From JBGQDM01 sp041495845 (GTDB lineage Bacteria; Acidobacteriota; Terriglobia; Terriglobales; Acidobacteriaceae), in the NCBI GenBank assembly GCA_041495845.1, contig JBGQDM010000029.1:1-31692 (forward strand): a DNA stretch of 31,692 nt. The letters are read 5' to 3'. Both the position numbers and the translations under genes were made by a program. A model generated the notes under the pieces. That model made no database searches, was not told where the DNA came from, and saw nothing but the letters and a program-made list of their open reading frames with translations. Position 1 is the stretch's first letter, and each line of letters begins with the position of its first letter. Positions 15,998 through 23,994 of the stretch are shown one piece after another.

Positions 15998-16138
15998 TTA
16001 GTTCAGCAGAATGGGGCCGTTCGAGGCTTCGGTGGTTTCGTCCAGCAGTGGGGCAGCTACCCGAAGCGCTTCGATCTCCTGCCGGACGCGTTCGATTTCG
16101 AGTTCCTTCTGGTGCAATACCTCTAACGGACTTTTCAT
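15998..16138 (-). CDS. Small coiled-coil protein of 46 residues
   Basis: A short frame from the ATG at 16138 to the TAA at 16000-15998. AAGGA lies seven bases upstream, a proper Shine-Dalgarno. The protein begins MKSPLEVLHQKELEIERVRQ, a heptad-like run of charged and leucine residues that should form one amphipathic helix or coiled coil (about residues 4-34), then a short polar tail ending GPILLN. Its composition and heptad periodicity argue that it is real. It lies between rlmH and the deacetylase gene on the same strand. I recall similar short proteins in acidobacteria, but the function is unknown. There is no cysteine, DNA-binding or membrane motif. Confidence 0.65.
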   Translation of the reverse strand: MKSPLEVLHQKELEIERVRQEIEALRVAAPLLDETTEASNGPILLN

Positions 16139-16213
16139 GGCGCGGTCCTTTCCCGTGAGTCCATTCTCAGCGTGCAACCGCCGCAGAGGAACATCACGAA
16201 GGTGCTGCGGCGA

Positions 16214-16654
16214 TCAGTGTCCCAGATGGTAGGGGTGGCCTTTCAAGATGGTACATGCCCGATAGATTTGCTCCAACAACACGACCCGAGCCAGTTCATG
16301 CGGTAGGGTAATGGGGCCGAAGGAGATGGAGGTGGTGGCGGCCCGGCGGGTTTCGGCCGAAAAGCCATTTGCCGGGCCGATGGCGAAGAGCAATGGCAAA
16401 GGGTTGCGGGTAGCGTGCTGATCGAGGAAAGCGGCGAGCTGTTCGGATGAAAGCTGCCGGCCACCGGAATCGAGCAGCACCAGCGCGTGACGAACTCCGC
16501 GCGGCGCGCCCGACGCCAGACGAAGCAGCGCCGCTTCATCGCGGAGTTCCGCGCCTTCGCCGCCGTAACGCGACAGTCGCTTCAGGTACTCCGCCGTGAG
16601 GGACTGGATGGCTCGGTCTTTCGTTTTGCCGATCCAGGCAATCTTGATTTTCAC
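16214..16654 (-). CDS. rlmH: 23S rRNA (pseudouridine(1915)-N3)-methyltransferase RlmH
   Basis: SPOUT-class enzyme that methylates pseudouridine 1915 in helix 69 of 23S rRNA in assembled 70S ribosomes. The 146 residues match the family (about 155). Signatures are the N-terminal KIKIAWIGKTKD, LLFAIGPANGF (the SAM-knot glycine loop) and the C-terminal EQIYRACTILKGHPYHLGH. It acts as a dimer. It follows the methyltransferase gene by 54 bases on the same strand, in a block with rsfS, a pairing common in bacteria. Confidence 0.96.
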   Translation of the reverse strand: MKIKIAWIGKTKDRAIQSLTAEYLKRLSRYGGEGAELRDEAALLRLASGAPRGVRHALVLLDSGGRQLSSEQLAAFLDQHATRNPLPLLFAIGPANGFSAETRRAATTSISFGPITLPHELARVVLLEQIYRACTILKGHPYHLGH

Positions 16655-16708
16655 GTGAGCTGGATTGTAAACCGGAGAGCGTGAGCGATCACCTATACCT
16701 TCAAGTCC

Positions 16709-17551
16709 TTAGGCCTTCGCTCCGGAGGCCAGAACAATCGTGGCCCCGAACTTGATTTCTTTTCCGTCGTAGAGCTTGCCGAGTTCGGTGAGCACATCGG
16801 CGGTAATGGCAGACCACTGCGGTGCGGGCACGCGTTCGAGCAGCGGCTTGCAGGGGGCCGCGACCGCTCGGGCATATTCCCAAAGTTCTTCCGGGCTTCC
16901 CGGCCAGACCCAGGGCACGGTGCGGGTTTCTTCGTGAATCTTGGCGAAGCCAGCCGAACGTAACTCGTGGCTCAGACTTCCTGGAGCTGAAAAGCGATAA
17001 GGATCAGCGGCGCCGGGCGAGATGGCCTGACCGCCGACATGGCGCAGGACCACACCCATGGTGGCAGCGAAGTACGGCTGTTCAAACGGCCCCCACGCCG
17101 CGAAACAGGCGCGAGCACCGGGCCGCAGCACGCGGCGAAGCTCTCCGAAGGCGCACGGGACATCATCGAAAAACATGACCCCGAAGCGACAGGTGGCCAG
17201 ATCGAAACTGGCATCAGGAAACGGAAGCTGATGCGCATCGGCGTGGCAGATGGCGAAGTTCGTCAGACCACGCTGCCGGGCTCGTTCGGCAGCGATCTTG
17301 AGCAGCGCCTCACTCTGATCGAGAGCAGTCACGCTTCCGGAAGGCGCGACCAGGCCAGCGATGGTGATGCCCGGCTCGCCGGTGCCCGTGGCCAGATCGA
17401 GCACGTGCAGTCCGGGGCGGGGTGCGGCGTAGTCCACCAGCGCGTCGGTAACACCGCGGCCCATTCTGCCCGAGGGAATGCGCCAGCGCTCGGCCGCGGT
17501 CATGCGGAAAGATGAACCCCAGCAGGCGGCCGAATCTTGCGCCGAACTCAT
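16709..17551 (-). CDS. UbiE/COQ5-like SAM-dependent methyltransferase
   Basis: A 280-residue class I methyltransferase. Motif I is VLDLATGTGEPG (about residues 50-61), ALDQSE ends the second strand, DAHQLPFPDASFD is the third block, and FGVMFFDDVPCAFGELRRVLRPG the fourth. It resembles ubiquinone/menaquinone-type C-methyltransferases, but the quinone-specific motifs are not clear enough to name a substrate. The ATG overlaps the rsfS stop by four bases (ATGA), so it is translationally coupled to rsfS, with rlmH following. The N-terminal 25 residues are polar and not part of the fold. This insertion between rsfS and rlmH is not the usual arrangement. Confidence 0.85.
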   Translation of the reverse strand: MSSAQDSAACWGSSFRMTAAERWRIPSGRMGRGVTDALVDYAAPRPGLHVLDLATGTGEPGITIAGLVAPSGSVTALDQSEALLKIAAERARQRGLTNFAICHADAHQLPFPDASFDLATCRFGVMFFDDVPCAFGELRRVLRPGARACFAAWGPFEQPYFAATMGVVLRHVGGQAISPGAADPYRFSAPGSLSHELRSAGFAKIHEETRTVPWVWPGSPEELWEYARAVAAPCKPLLERVPAPQWSAITADVLTELGKLYDGKEIKFGATIVLASGAKA

Positions 17552-17997
17552 TTTGCTCTTTTCTTGCGCGCCGGATTGCGCACCGTGCGTTGGCTGCGGG
17601 CGGCGGGTCTTGCCTTCGCCGCTGGGCGCGCTTTGGCCTTCAGGTCGGAGGTGTCAAGACGCAGGGCTGACTTCCACAAGCGCTCCAGATCGTAGTAGCG
17701 CCGGGCGTTTTCAGAAAAGACGTGGACCACAAAGTCCACGTAGTCGAGCAGCACCCAGTCGGCGTGGCGGTAGCCTTCAATATTGTTGGGGCGCATTCCG
17801 TGTTGCTCCAGCCGGTCCTGCACCTCATCGGCGATGGCTTGCACCTGGCGCGGGTTGGCGCCGCTGCAAATCACGAAATAGTCGGTGAAAGCGCTGGCCT
17901 CTTTTGCCAACTGCAGGGCCACAATGGCTTCGGCTTTCTTGTTTTGGCAGGCGGCAATGGCCGCAGAAATCAGGTGTCTGAGTTCGTTCTTTTTCAT
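17548..17997 (-). CDS. rsfS: Ribosomal silencing factor RsfS
   Basis: Binds L14 and blocks subunit joining when nutrients are short. I start at the ATG at 17997 (not 33 codons earlier), because the preceding residues look like non-coding sequence and the family begins at this helix. The core (about residues 1-117) includes DYFVICSG (39-46), the ANPRQVQAIADEV helix, and HADWVLLDYVDFVVHVF. Residues about 118-149 form an Arg/Lys/Ala tail not found in most RsfS proteins. It overlaps the next gene, a methyltransferase. The usual neighbour nadD is missing here. Confidence 0.95.
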   Translation of the reverse strand: MKKNELRHLISAAIAACQNKKAEAIVALQLAKEASAFTDYFVICSGANPRQVQAIADEVQDRLEQHGMRPNNIEGYRHADWVLLDYVDFVVHVFSENARRYYDLERLWKSALRLDTSDLKAKARPAAKARPAARSQRTVRNPARKKRAK

Positions 17998-18248
17998 GCT
18001 TGGCTGACGTGGAAGGTTCGATAAGCATTGTAAATGGCGCGCGGGGGCTTGAGGAATTAAAGCCGCGATGGCAGCGCGCGGCAGAGCTGGAGGCAAGGTT
18101 CAACGCCCGGTGCTGTCAACTCCCATTAGAGTCCGCAGAATCAACAGGATGCACCCCTCCGTGACCTTCGTAATTGCCCTCGCCGTTACTTCGTTGCCGG
18201 GGGTGGTGGGACTCCCTCAGAATCGAGACGGGGAACTCTGTTTGCCGC

Positions 18249-20801
18249 ATGTCGGACCGTGCCGAAATCGCGAAGCGCGTTGAACGCGCTGAAAAATTCC
18301 TGCAAAAAGGCAAGCCGGATGCTGCCCTCGAAGAGTATTTGGCCGTCCTCAACGAAGACCGCGACAACGACAGCGTTCGGCAGATGGCGGCTGATCTGTC
18401 ACTCTCCGTGGGCCGCACTCAGGAAGCAGTGGCGTTGTTGGGAGACCTCTTTGAGCGGCAAGTGGGTCTGGGGGATGCCACCCGCGCCAGCCTGACTTAC
18501 AAAAAGCTGGCCCGTTACACCAACCCCTCCACCGAACAGAAGCTGCGTTTTGGGCAAATTCTGGAAAGTAGCAACAAGCGCATGGCCCTCGATACCTACG
18601 AGGCAGCGCTGCAGGAACTGGCCGGCAAGGGTTCCAAGCCGGAACAGATGAACGTGCTCAAGCGCATTGTGGCGCTGGAGCCGGCTTTGCAAAACTTCAT
18701 GCGTCTGGGCGAGATGGCGGTGCAGCTGGGTGATGGCAAGGGCGCGGCTGCCGCTTTTCTGCGGGTCGCGGAACTGACCGAGCAGTCGGGAGCCAATTCC
18801 GCCTCCTGGTATGAACGCGCCTACCAGTCCGATCCTTCCAATGTGAAAGTGGCGCTGAGCTATGGGCGCAGTCTGGTCAACCAGGGCGAAGTCGGTGCGG
18901 CGATTTTTGTGCTCGAGCCGCTGGTGCAGAGCGGCAATGCCAGCGGCGAATTGCGCGAGACTTACGCCCGGGCGCTTCTGGCGGCGGGCCGCTTCAATGA
19001 GGCCGAGCCGCACGTCTGGGCGCTCTTCGAGCAGAACCCCACCCGCGTGCAGCAAGTGGCCAGCCTGATCGGCGCCATGATTGACGCCCAACTCGATACG
19101 GACGCGGTGGCCCTGGCGCGCAAGCTGGAACAATATCAGCGGCGGCGCGGCGAGCGGCGGGCATTCCTCGCGTTGATGCAGGACATTGTCGCGCGGCATC
19201 GTGCCTCGCCGGAAATTCTCGAACTCCTGGTGGAGCTCTACAACGCGTCGAACCGGGAAAATGACTATTGCCAGACGCTGGTGCGGCTGTTCGAGCTCTA
19301 CTACAAGACCAGCAACTTTGAGAAGGCTGGCGAGTGCCTGGATCGCGCCGCCGAAGTGGATCCCTACGAGCCCGGTCATCAGAAGCGGCTGGAGATGCTG
19401 CGCGGCAAAATCGACGAAGGTCGCTACAAAGTGATCGCGGCGCGCTTTACCTCCGTGACCAAGAATGCACCGGAGCCGTCGTTGACCCGCAGCGCTGAGT
19501 CGGGCGCGGGCTCTGCATCGTTGCAGGACTTGATGCTGCAAGCGGAAATCCTGGTGCAATACGGCATGCGCGCCAAGGCCCTCGAACGCCTGCAGCACAT
19601 TCAGGAAACCTTTCCGCAGGAAGAAGAGAGAAATCCGGAGCTGCAACGGTTGTACCTGGCGGCGGGCATGACCACGCAATATCCCAATGCGCCGGCGCCC
19701 GTGGCACCGCAGCAACCGGCGGCCATTCCCGTAATTGCATCGGCGGCGCCGTCGCAGGCGATGTCGGACGTGACCCAACTGACGCGCATTGCGGAAATCA
19801 CTCGCAAACTCTATCGCCAGGCCAGCGCCAACGAAGTGTTGACGACCGTGGCGCAGGAAGTCGGCGGCATGTGGAAGTTGACGCGTTGCGTCGCTGCCAC
19901 CCGCCGCCCCTCGCAGCAACCGACCGCCATGGAGGAATACTGTGCCTCCGGCGTGAAGCCCGGCGAACCCGAGCACCTGACCCGGCTGGTGGTTGCGGCC
20001 CACGACATGGCCATCGAACGCGGCGCTTTCAGCGTGGCCGATGCATTCAGTGCTGCCGATTTGCAGACGCTGCGCGAGACCGTATCCGACCTGAGTTTCA
20101 CTTCCATGCTGGTCGTGCCCTTGAGCGAGGGTTCCGAACACGTGGGTGTGCTGCTGCTGCTGCAGGATGTGGCGCGTGGCTGGCATGCCAACGATGTGGT
20201 GGTGCTGAAGACCATCGCCGAGCAAGCGGTGCAGGCGCTGAACAACGCCGGCTTGCGGCGCCTGGTGAGCAATCTTTCTGTTACCGACGAAAAATCCCGC
20301 CTGCTCAGCCGTGCCTCCTATCTCGATCTGCTCTTGGGCGAAGTGCGCCGGGCGCAGGAAGAGAATTCACAGATCAGCGTGCTGCTGATGCAGTTTGGCG
20401 ACAGCGATGCCCTGGTGCGGCAGTTTGGGGTGGAAGTGGTCGAAACCACCATGCAGCAGATTGGCCGGACGCTGGCCGCGCGCATCCGGCAAAACGATTT
20501 TGCTTTCCGCTATGAAGCCACCACCGCCGCGGTCATCCTCGGCGATACTTGCGAAGCGGATGCGGTGCAGGCGGTGGAAAAATTCCGCCGTGTGCTGGAA
20601 CAACAGCGCGTGGCCGGGACAGAAACGCCGGTGGCGTTCGCCGCCGGCCTGGCGGAATCCGTGATGAAGGCGCAGTATGATCCGGTCGACATCGTCACCG
20701 AAGTGATCAACCGCGCGGAAATGGCGCTGGAACAGGCCTGTGCGGGCGGCGAACCGGTGCGCACCCTGGCTCCGGGAATGGCGGCCGCCGCCGCCGTATA
20801 G
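18249..20801 (+). CDS. TPR-GAF protein with degenerate GGDEF domain
   Basis: An 850-residue cytoplasmic protein. Residues about 1-400 are tetratricopeptide-like helical repeats, suited to protein binding. A Pro/Ala-rich linker (about 476-505) leads to a GAF-type sensor domain (about 510-665) with the strand LVVPLSEGSEHVGVLLLL. The last domain (about 675-832) is built like a GGDEF cyclase: KSRLLSRASYLDLLLGEVRRA replaces the usual LTGLxNRR block, and RYEATTAAVIL stands where RYGGDEFxxxL should be. The metal- and GTP-binding residues are lost, so no c-di-GMP synthesis is expected. I start at 18249 (ATG); an upstream in-frame TTG at 18174 is less likely. It probably works as a scaffold or signal receiver; the ligand is unknown. 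Confidence 0.85.
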   Translation: MSDRAEIAKRVERAEKFLQKGKPDAALEEYLAVLNEDRDNDSVRQMAADLSLSVGRTQEAVALLGDLFERQVGLGDATRASLTYKKLARYTNPSTEQKLRFGQILESSNKRMALDTYEAALQELAGKGSKPEQMNVLKRIVALEPALQNFMRLGEMAVQLGDGKGAAAAFLRVAELTEQSGANSASWYERAYQSDPSNVKVALSYGRSLVNQGEVGAAIFVLEPLVQSGNASGELRETYARALLAAGRFNEAEPHVWALFEQNPTRVQQVASLIGAMIDAQLDTDAVALARKLEQYQRRRGERRAFLALMQDIVARHRASPEILELLVELYNASNRENDYCQTLVRLFELYYKTSNFEKAGECLDRAAEVDPYEPGHQKRLEMLRGKIDEGRYKVIAARFTSVTKNAPEPSLTRSAESGAGSASLQDLMLQAEILVQYGMRAKALERLQHIQETFPQEEERNPELQRLYLAAGMTTQYPNAPAPVAPQQPAAIPVIASAAPSQAMSDVTQLTRIAEITRKLYRQASANEVLTTVAQEVGGMWKLTRCVAATRRPSQQPTAMEEYCASGVKPGEPEHLTRLVVAAHDMAIERGAFSVADAFSAADLQTLRETVSDLSFTSMLVVPLSEGSEHVGVLLLLQDVARGWHANDVVVLKTIAEQAVQALNNAGLRRLVSNLSVTDEKSRLLSRASYLDLLLGEVRRAQEENSQISVLLMQFGDSDALVRQFGVEVVETTMQQIGRTLAARIRQNDFAFRYEATTAAVILGDTCEADAVQAVEKFRRVLEQQRVAGTETPVAFAAGLAESVMKAQYDPVDIVTEVINRAEMALEQACAGGEPVRTLAPGMAAAAAV

Positions 20802-20958
20802 TTTCTTTTCGGACTAGAGTTACACTCCTCAAAATTCATGCAGGCCGGAGACGCCGACGGGCGTGTACTCCTTTGCCCCGGTTGCTGCTCGCTCGCGACC
20901 GCTGTTAAACTGACCTGTTTGGCCTTCAATCCTTATTCTCTTCTGATCATAGGCATCT

Positions 20959-22158
20959 ATGTTGAAGCCGGGTGACATTGCCATTGTGAGCGGGGCGCGT
21001 ACGCCCATGGGCCGGTACTGTGGCAAACTGAAGGATTTCACCGCTCAGGAACTCGGTGCGGTGGCGGCCAAGGGTGCAATCGAGCGCGCCGGAATTGACC
21101 CGAAAGAATTTGACCACTGCGTTTTCGGCAATGCCCAGCAAACCACGGGAGACGCGCTCTATGGTGCGCGCCACGTGGGTTTGCGTGCCGGGCTGCCGAT
21201 TGAAACGCCGGCGTTGACGGTGAACCGGTTGTGCGGTTCGGGTCTGCAGGCCATCATTTCCGCGGCGCAAATGGTGCAGCTAGGCGAATCCAACATTGCG
21301 CTGGCCGGCGGCATGGAAGCGATGTCGCAAGCGCCGTTCTCCATCCGTGGCCGTGACGGTTTTACTCTTGCCCCCGGTGGCCGCCTGGAAGATTCGCTGC
21401 TGGTGGCGCTGCTCGATACCTACTGCGGCGTGGCCATGGCCAATACCGCCGAGCTGCTGGGCGAACAGCACGGCATCACCCGGCAGATGCAGGACGAGTT
21501 CGCCTTACGCTCGCAGCAACTCGCCGACGCGGCATACAAAGACGGGCGCATCCAGGAAGAGCTGGTGCCAGTGCCACTGAAGAATTCCAAGGGCGAACCG
21601 ACCGGGGAGATGTTTACGGAGGATGACCACCGCCGCGCCAACACCACCATGGAAGGTCTGGCCAAACTGCGGCCGGCGTTCGGCAAGAACGGCACCGTCA
21701 CGGCAGGAAACGCCAGCGGCATTGTGGATGGCGGCGCCGCAGTGGTGGTGATGTCGCTCGAACTTGCGTCAAAGCGCGGCCTCAAGCCGCTGGGCCGCAT
21801 CGTGGGTTGGGGCGTTGCCGGCGTGGAACCCAAGCTGATGGGGCGCGGGCCGGTGCCGGCATCGAAAATCGCTTTGCAGAAGGCTGGCCTCACCCTTGAC
21901 TACATTGATCTGATCGAAGTGAACGAGGCTTTTGCGGCGCAGTATCTGGCCGTAGAAAAGGAACTCGGCCTCGACCGCGAAAAAGTGAACGTCAACGGGG
22001 GCGCGATTGCGCTGGGACATCCCCTGGGCGCGACGGGGGCACGGCTAGTGATCACGCTGCTTTACGAATTGCGGCGCCGGAAAAAGAAGTACGGACTGGC
22101 CACGGCTTGTATCGGCGGCGGTCAGGGGATTGCCATGGTGGTGGAGAGTCTGAATTAG
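20959..22158 (+). CDS. Acetyl-CoA C-acetyltransferase (thiolase)
   Basis: Condenses two acetyl-CoA to acetoacetyl-CoA, or cleaves 3-ketoacyl-CoA in the other direction. The 399 residues fit the biosynthetic-type thiolase length. The nucleophile is Cys92 in NRLCGSGLQA, the catalytic histidine is His354 in GHPLGATGAR, and the second cysteine is Cys384 in ACIGGGQG. Next come the dehydrogenase and hydratase genes, so the three make acetoacetyl-CoA, 3-hydroxybutyryl-CoA and crotonyl-CoA in sequence, either for degradation or for C4 synthesis. The start ATG has no strong Shine-Dalgarno. Confidence 0.95.
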   Translation: MLKPGDIAIVSGARTPMGRYCGKLKDFTAQELGAVAAKGAIERAGIDPKEFDHCVFGNAQQTTGDALYGARHVGLRAGLPIETPALTVNRLCGSGLQAIISAAQMVQLGESNIALAGGMEAMSQAPFSIRGRDGFTLAPGGRLEDSLLVALLDTYCGVAMANTAELLGEQHGITRQMQDEFALRSQQLADAAYKDGRIQEELVPVPLKNSKGEPTGEMFTEDDHRRANTTMEGLAKLRPAFGKNGTVTAGNASGIVDGGAAVVVMSLELASKRGLKPLGRIVGWGVAGVEPKLMGRGPVPASKIALQKAGLTLDYIDLIEVNEAFAAQYLAVEKELGLDREKVNVNGGAIALGHPLGATGARLVITLLYELRRRKKKYGLATACIGGGQGIAMVVESLN

Positions 22159-22181
22159 TTTTTTCGTAGCAGAGGAATTTT

Positions 22182-23060
22182 ATGAATATTAAAAAGGTCG
22201 GCGTTCTCGGTTGTGGGCTGATGGGCTCGGGCATTGCGCAAGTGGCGGCGATGGCCGGGTTCGACGTGACCGTGCTGGAGGCGGAGCAGAAGTTTCTCGA
22301 CAAGGGCTTTGCCGGGATCGACAAATCGCTGGCGAAATTTGCCGAGAAGGGCACCATCAAGGAAACGCCGCAGGCGGTGCGCGCTCGGTTGAAAGGCACA
22401 ACCAACAAGGCTGACCTCGCCGATTGTGACATCGTCGTCGAAGCCATCATTGAAAATCTCGAGCAGAAGCGCGCCATGTACGCCGCGCTCGATGCCATCG
22501 TAAAGAAGGACGCCATCTTCGCCTCGAACACTTCGTCCATTTCGATCACAGAGATGATGACGGCGACCAAGCGGCCGGAGCGTTTTGTCGGGCTGCATTT
22601 TTTCAATCCCGTGCCGCTGATGAAGCTGGTGGAAGTGGCGCGCACCATTGCCACGGCCAACGATGTTTACGAGACGGCCTATGAATTTGGCAAGAAGTTG
22701 GGCAAGGTGCCGGTGCGCACCAGCGATAAAACCGGCTTCATTGTCAACCGTTTACTGGTGCCATACATGCTCGATGCCATTCGCGCTTATGAAGAAGGCG
22801 TGGGCACGATTGAGGACATTGACAATGCCATGAAGCTGGGCTGCGGCTATCCCATGGGCCCGTTCACGCTGCTCGATTTTGTCGGCTTGGATACGACCTA
22901 CTACATCACGCACGTGATGTTTGAAGAATTCAAAGAGCGCCGCTTCGCCTCGCCGCCGCTGTTGAAGCGCATGGTGATGGCGGGGTGGTATGGGCGGAAG
23001 TCGGGCAAGGGATTTTACGATTACGCCGACGCGCAGAATCCGGTGGCCAACAAGCTGTAA
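22182..23060 (+). CDS. hbd: 3-hydroxyacyl-CoA (3-hydroxybutyryl-CoA) dehydrogenase
   Basis: NAD(P)-dependent enzyme of 292 residues that interconverts acetoacetyl-CoA and 3-hydroxybutyryl-CoA. The Rossmann motif GCGLMGSGIAQ is at 10-20 and Glu33 at the end of the second strand favours NAD. Catalytic residues: Ser118/119 region (SNTSS), His139 (GLHFFNP), Glu151 and Asn189 (GFIVNR). It is a stand-alone short form, not fused to a hydratase. The start has GAGGA about six bases upstream. It lies 23 bases after the thiolase and 46 before the hydratase, so one operon is likely. Confidence 0.94.
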   Translation: MNIKKVGVLGCGLMGSGIAQVAAMAGFDVTVLEAEQKFLDKGFAGIDKSLAKFAEKGTIKETPQAVRARLKGTTNKADLADCDIVVEAIIENLEQKRAMYAALDAIVKKDAIFASNTSSISITEMMTATKRPERFVGLHFFNPVPLMKLVEVARTIATANDVYETAYEFGKKLGKVPVRTSDKTGFIVNRLLVPYMLDAIRAYEEGVGTIEDIDNAMKLGCGYPMGPFTLLDFVGLDTTYYITHVMFEEFKERRFASPPLLKRMVMAGWYGRKSGKGFYDYADAQNPVANKL

Positions 23061-23106
23061 ACGTTTTTTCATCGTGACCAGCATTGTCATTAATTGGTGT
23101 GAACTT

Positions 23107-23889
23107 ATGACCTACGAAAACATTCTCTTCGAAAAGAAAAACGCAATCGCTTACATCACCGTTAACCGGCCGAAGGTGCTGAACGCGCTGAACATGGCCA
23201 CCATGGAAGAGCTGCGCGCCGCTTTTACCGATGCGCGAGACGACGCGACCATTCGCGTGGTGATCTTTACCGGCGCGGGCGAGAAAGCCTTCATCGCTGG
23301 TGCGGACATCAGCGAACTGGCCACGCAGGACGCGGTCACGGGCAAAGAGTACGGCCATCGCGGGCAGTCGGTGCTGGACCTGATGGAGAACCTGGGCAAG
23401 CCAGTGATTGGCTGCATCAATGGATTCGCACTCGGCGGCGGGTGCGAGATTGCCATGGCTTGCACCATGCGGCTGACGAGCGAAAACGCCAAGCTGGGCC
23501 AGCCGGAAGTAAAGCTCGGCATCATTCCCGGATATGGTGGAACGCAGCGTCTGCCGCGCCTGGTCGGCAAAGGCCGCGCCATGCAGCAGGTGCTGACCGG
23601 CGACATGATTACGGCGCAGGAAGCGCACCGCATCGGACTGGTGAATGAAGTGGTGGCAGCAGCGGAGCTGATTCCGCGCGCTGAAGCCATCGCGCAGAAG
23701 ATTATTGCCAACGCCCCGCTCGCGGTGAAGTACGCCATGGAAGCCGTGAACAAGGGCATGGAGATGACGTTGGCAGAAGGTCTGTATCTGGAAGCGACAC
23801 TGTTCGGTGTTTGTTGCGCCACGGAAGACAAGAAGGAAGGGACAGCTGCGTTTCTGGAAAAGCGGTCGCCGCAATTCAAAGGGAAATAA
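23107..23889 (+). CDS. Enoyl-CoA hydratase / crotonase family protein
   Basis: Hydrates trans-2-enoyl-CoA to the 3-hydroxy form. I use the ATG at 23107, giving 260 residues; the frame is open earlier into the hbd gene. Oxyanion-hole residues are in AFIAGADISE (61-70) and ALGGGCE (108-114). The two catalytic acids of true hydratases are kept: Glu114 (GGGCEIA) and Glu134 (GQPEVKLG). Therefore hydratase activity is likely, not just membership of the fold. It completes a thiolase-dehydrogenase-hydratase set. No acyl-CoA dehydrogenase or reductase is nearby to decide the direction of the pathway. Confidence 0.93.
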   Translation: MTYENILFEKKNAIAYITVNRPKVLNALNMATMEELRAAFTDARDDATIRVVIFTGAGEKAFIAGADISELATQDAVTGKEYGHRGQSVLDLMENLGKPVIGCINGFALGGGCEIAMACTMRLTSENAKLGQPEVKLGIIPGYGGTQRLPRLVGKGRAMQQVLTGDMITAQEAHRIGLVNEVVAAAELIPRAEAIAQKIIANAPLAVKYAMEAVNKGMEMTLAEGLYLEATLFGVCCATEDKKEGTAAFLEKRSPQFKGK

Positions 23890-23895
23890 ATTGCG

Positions 23896-23979
23896 GAAGT
23901 CAGATTGCAGATTGCAGAAGTTGAATCGCGGAAGTCAGCCCTACGATGCCTGTACTTCTGCAATCTGCAATCTGACTTC
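23896..23979. repeat. Perfect 26-bp inverted repeat built of ATTGCAG-type 7-mers
   Basis: Bases 23896-23921 and 23954-23979 are exact reverse complements (26 of 26) separated by 32 bases. Each arm holds two copies of a 7-base unit (AGATTGC). A second copy of GCGGAAGTCAG (23893-23903 and 23928-23938) lies in the spacer. It lies in the 105-base gap between the hydratase gene and ribH; the arms could form a long hairpin at the end of the hydratase transcript. Any role as terminator or mobile-element remnant is inference. Confidence 0.75.
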
Positions 23980-23994
23980 TGCACTCAGTTCTGA

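Noticed and set aside
17998..18248. Extended N-termini for RsfS and the TPR-GAF protein, and a promoter in their divergent gap
   Set aside because: The extensions do not resemble the families. A TACAAT near the rsfS side lacks a matching -35, so I did not call a promoter. Otherwise nothing is visible in this 251-base gap.
18399..20225. 608-codon open frame on the minus strand opposite the TPR-GAF gene
   Set aside because: Antisense shadow of a well-supported gene, with low-complexity His/Gln/Arg-rich composition and no domain.
20840..20875. Hairpin ACGCC/GGCGT after the TPR-GAF gene as a terminator
   Set aside because: The stem is five bases and is not followed by a T run.
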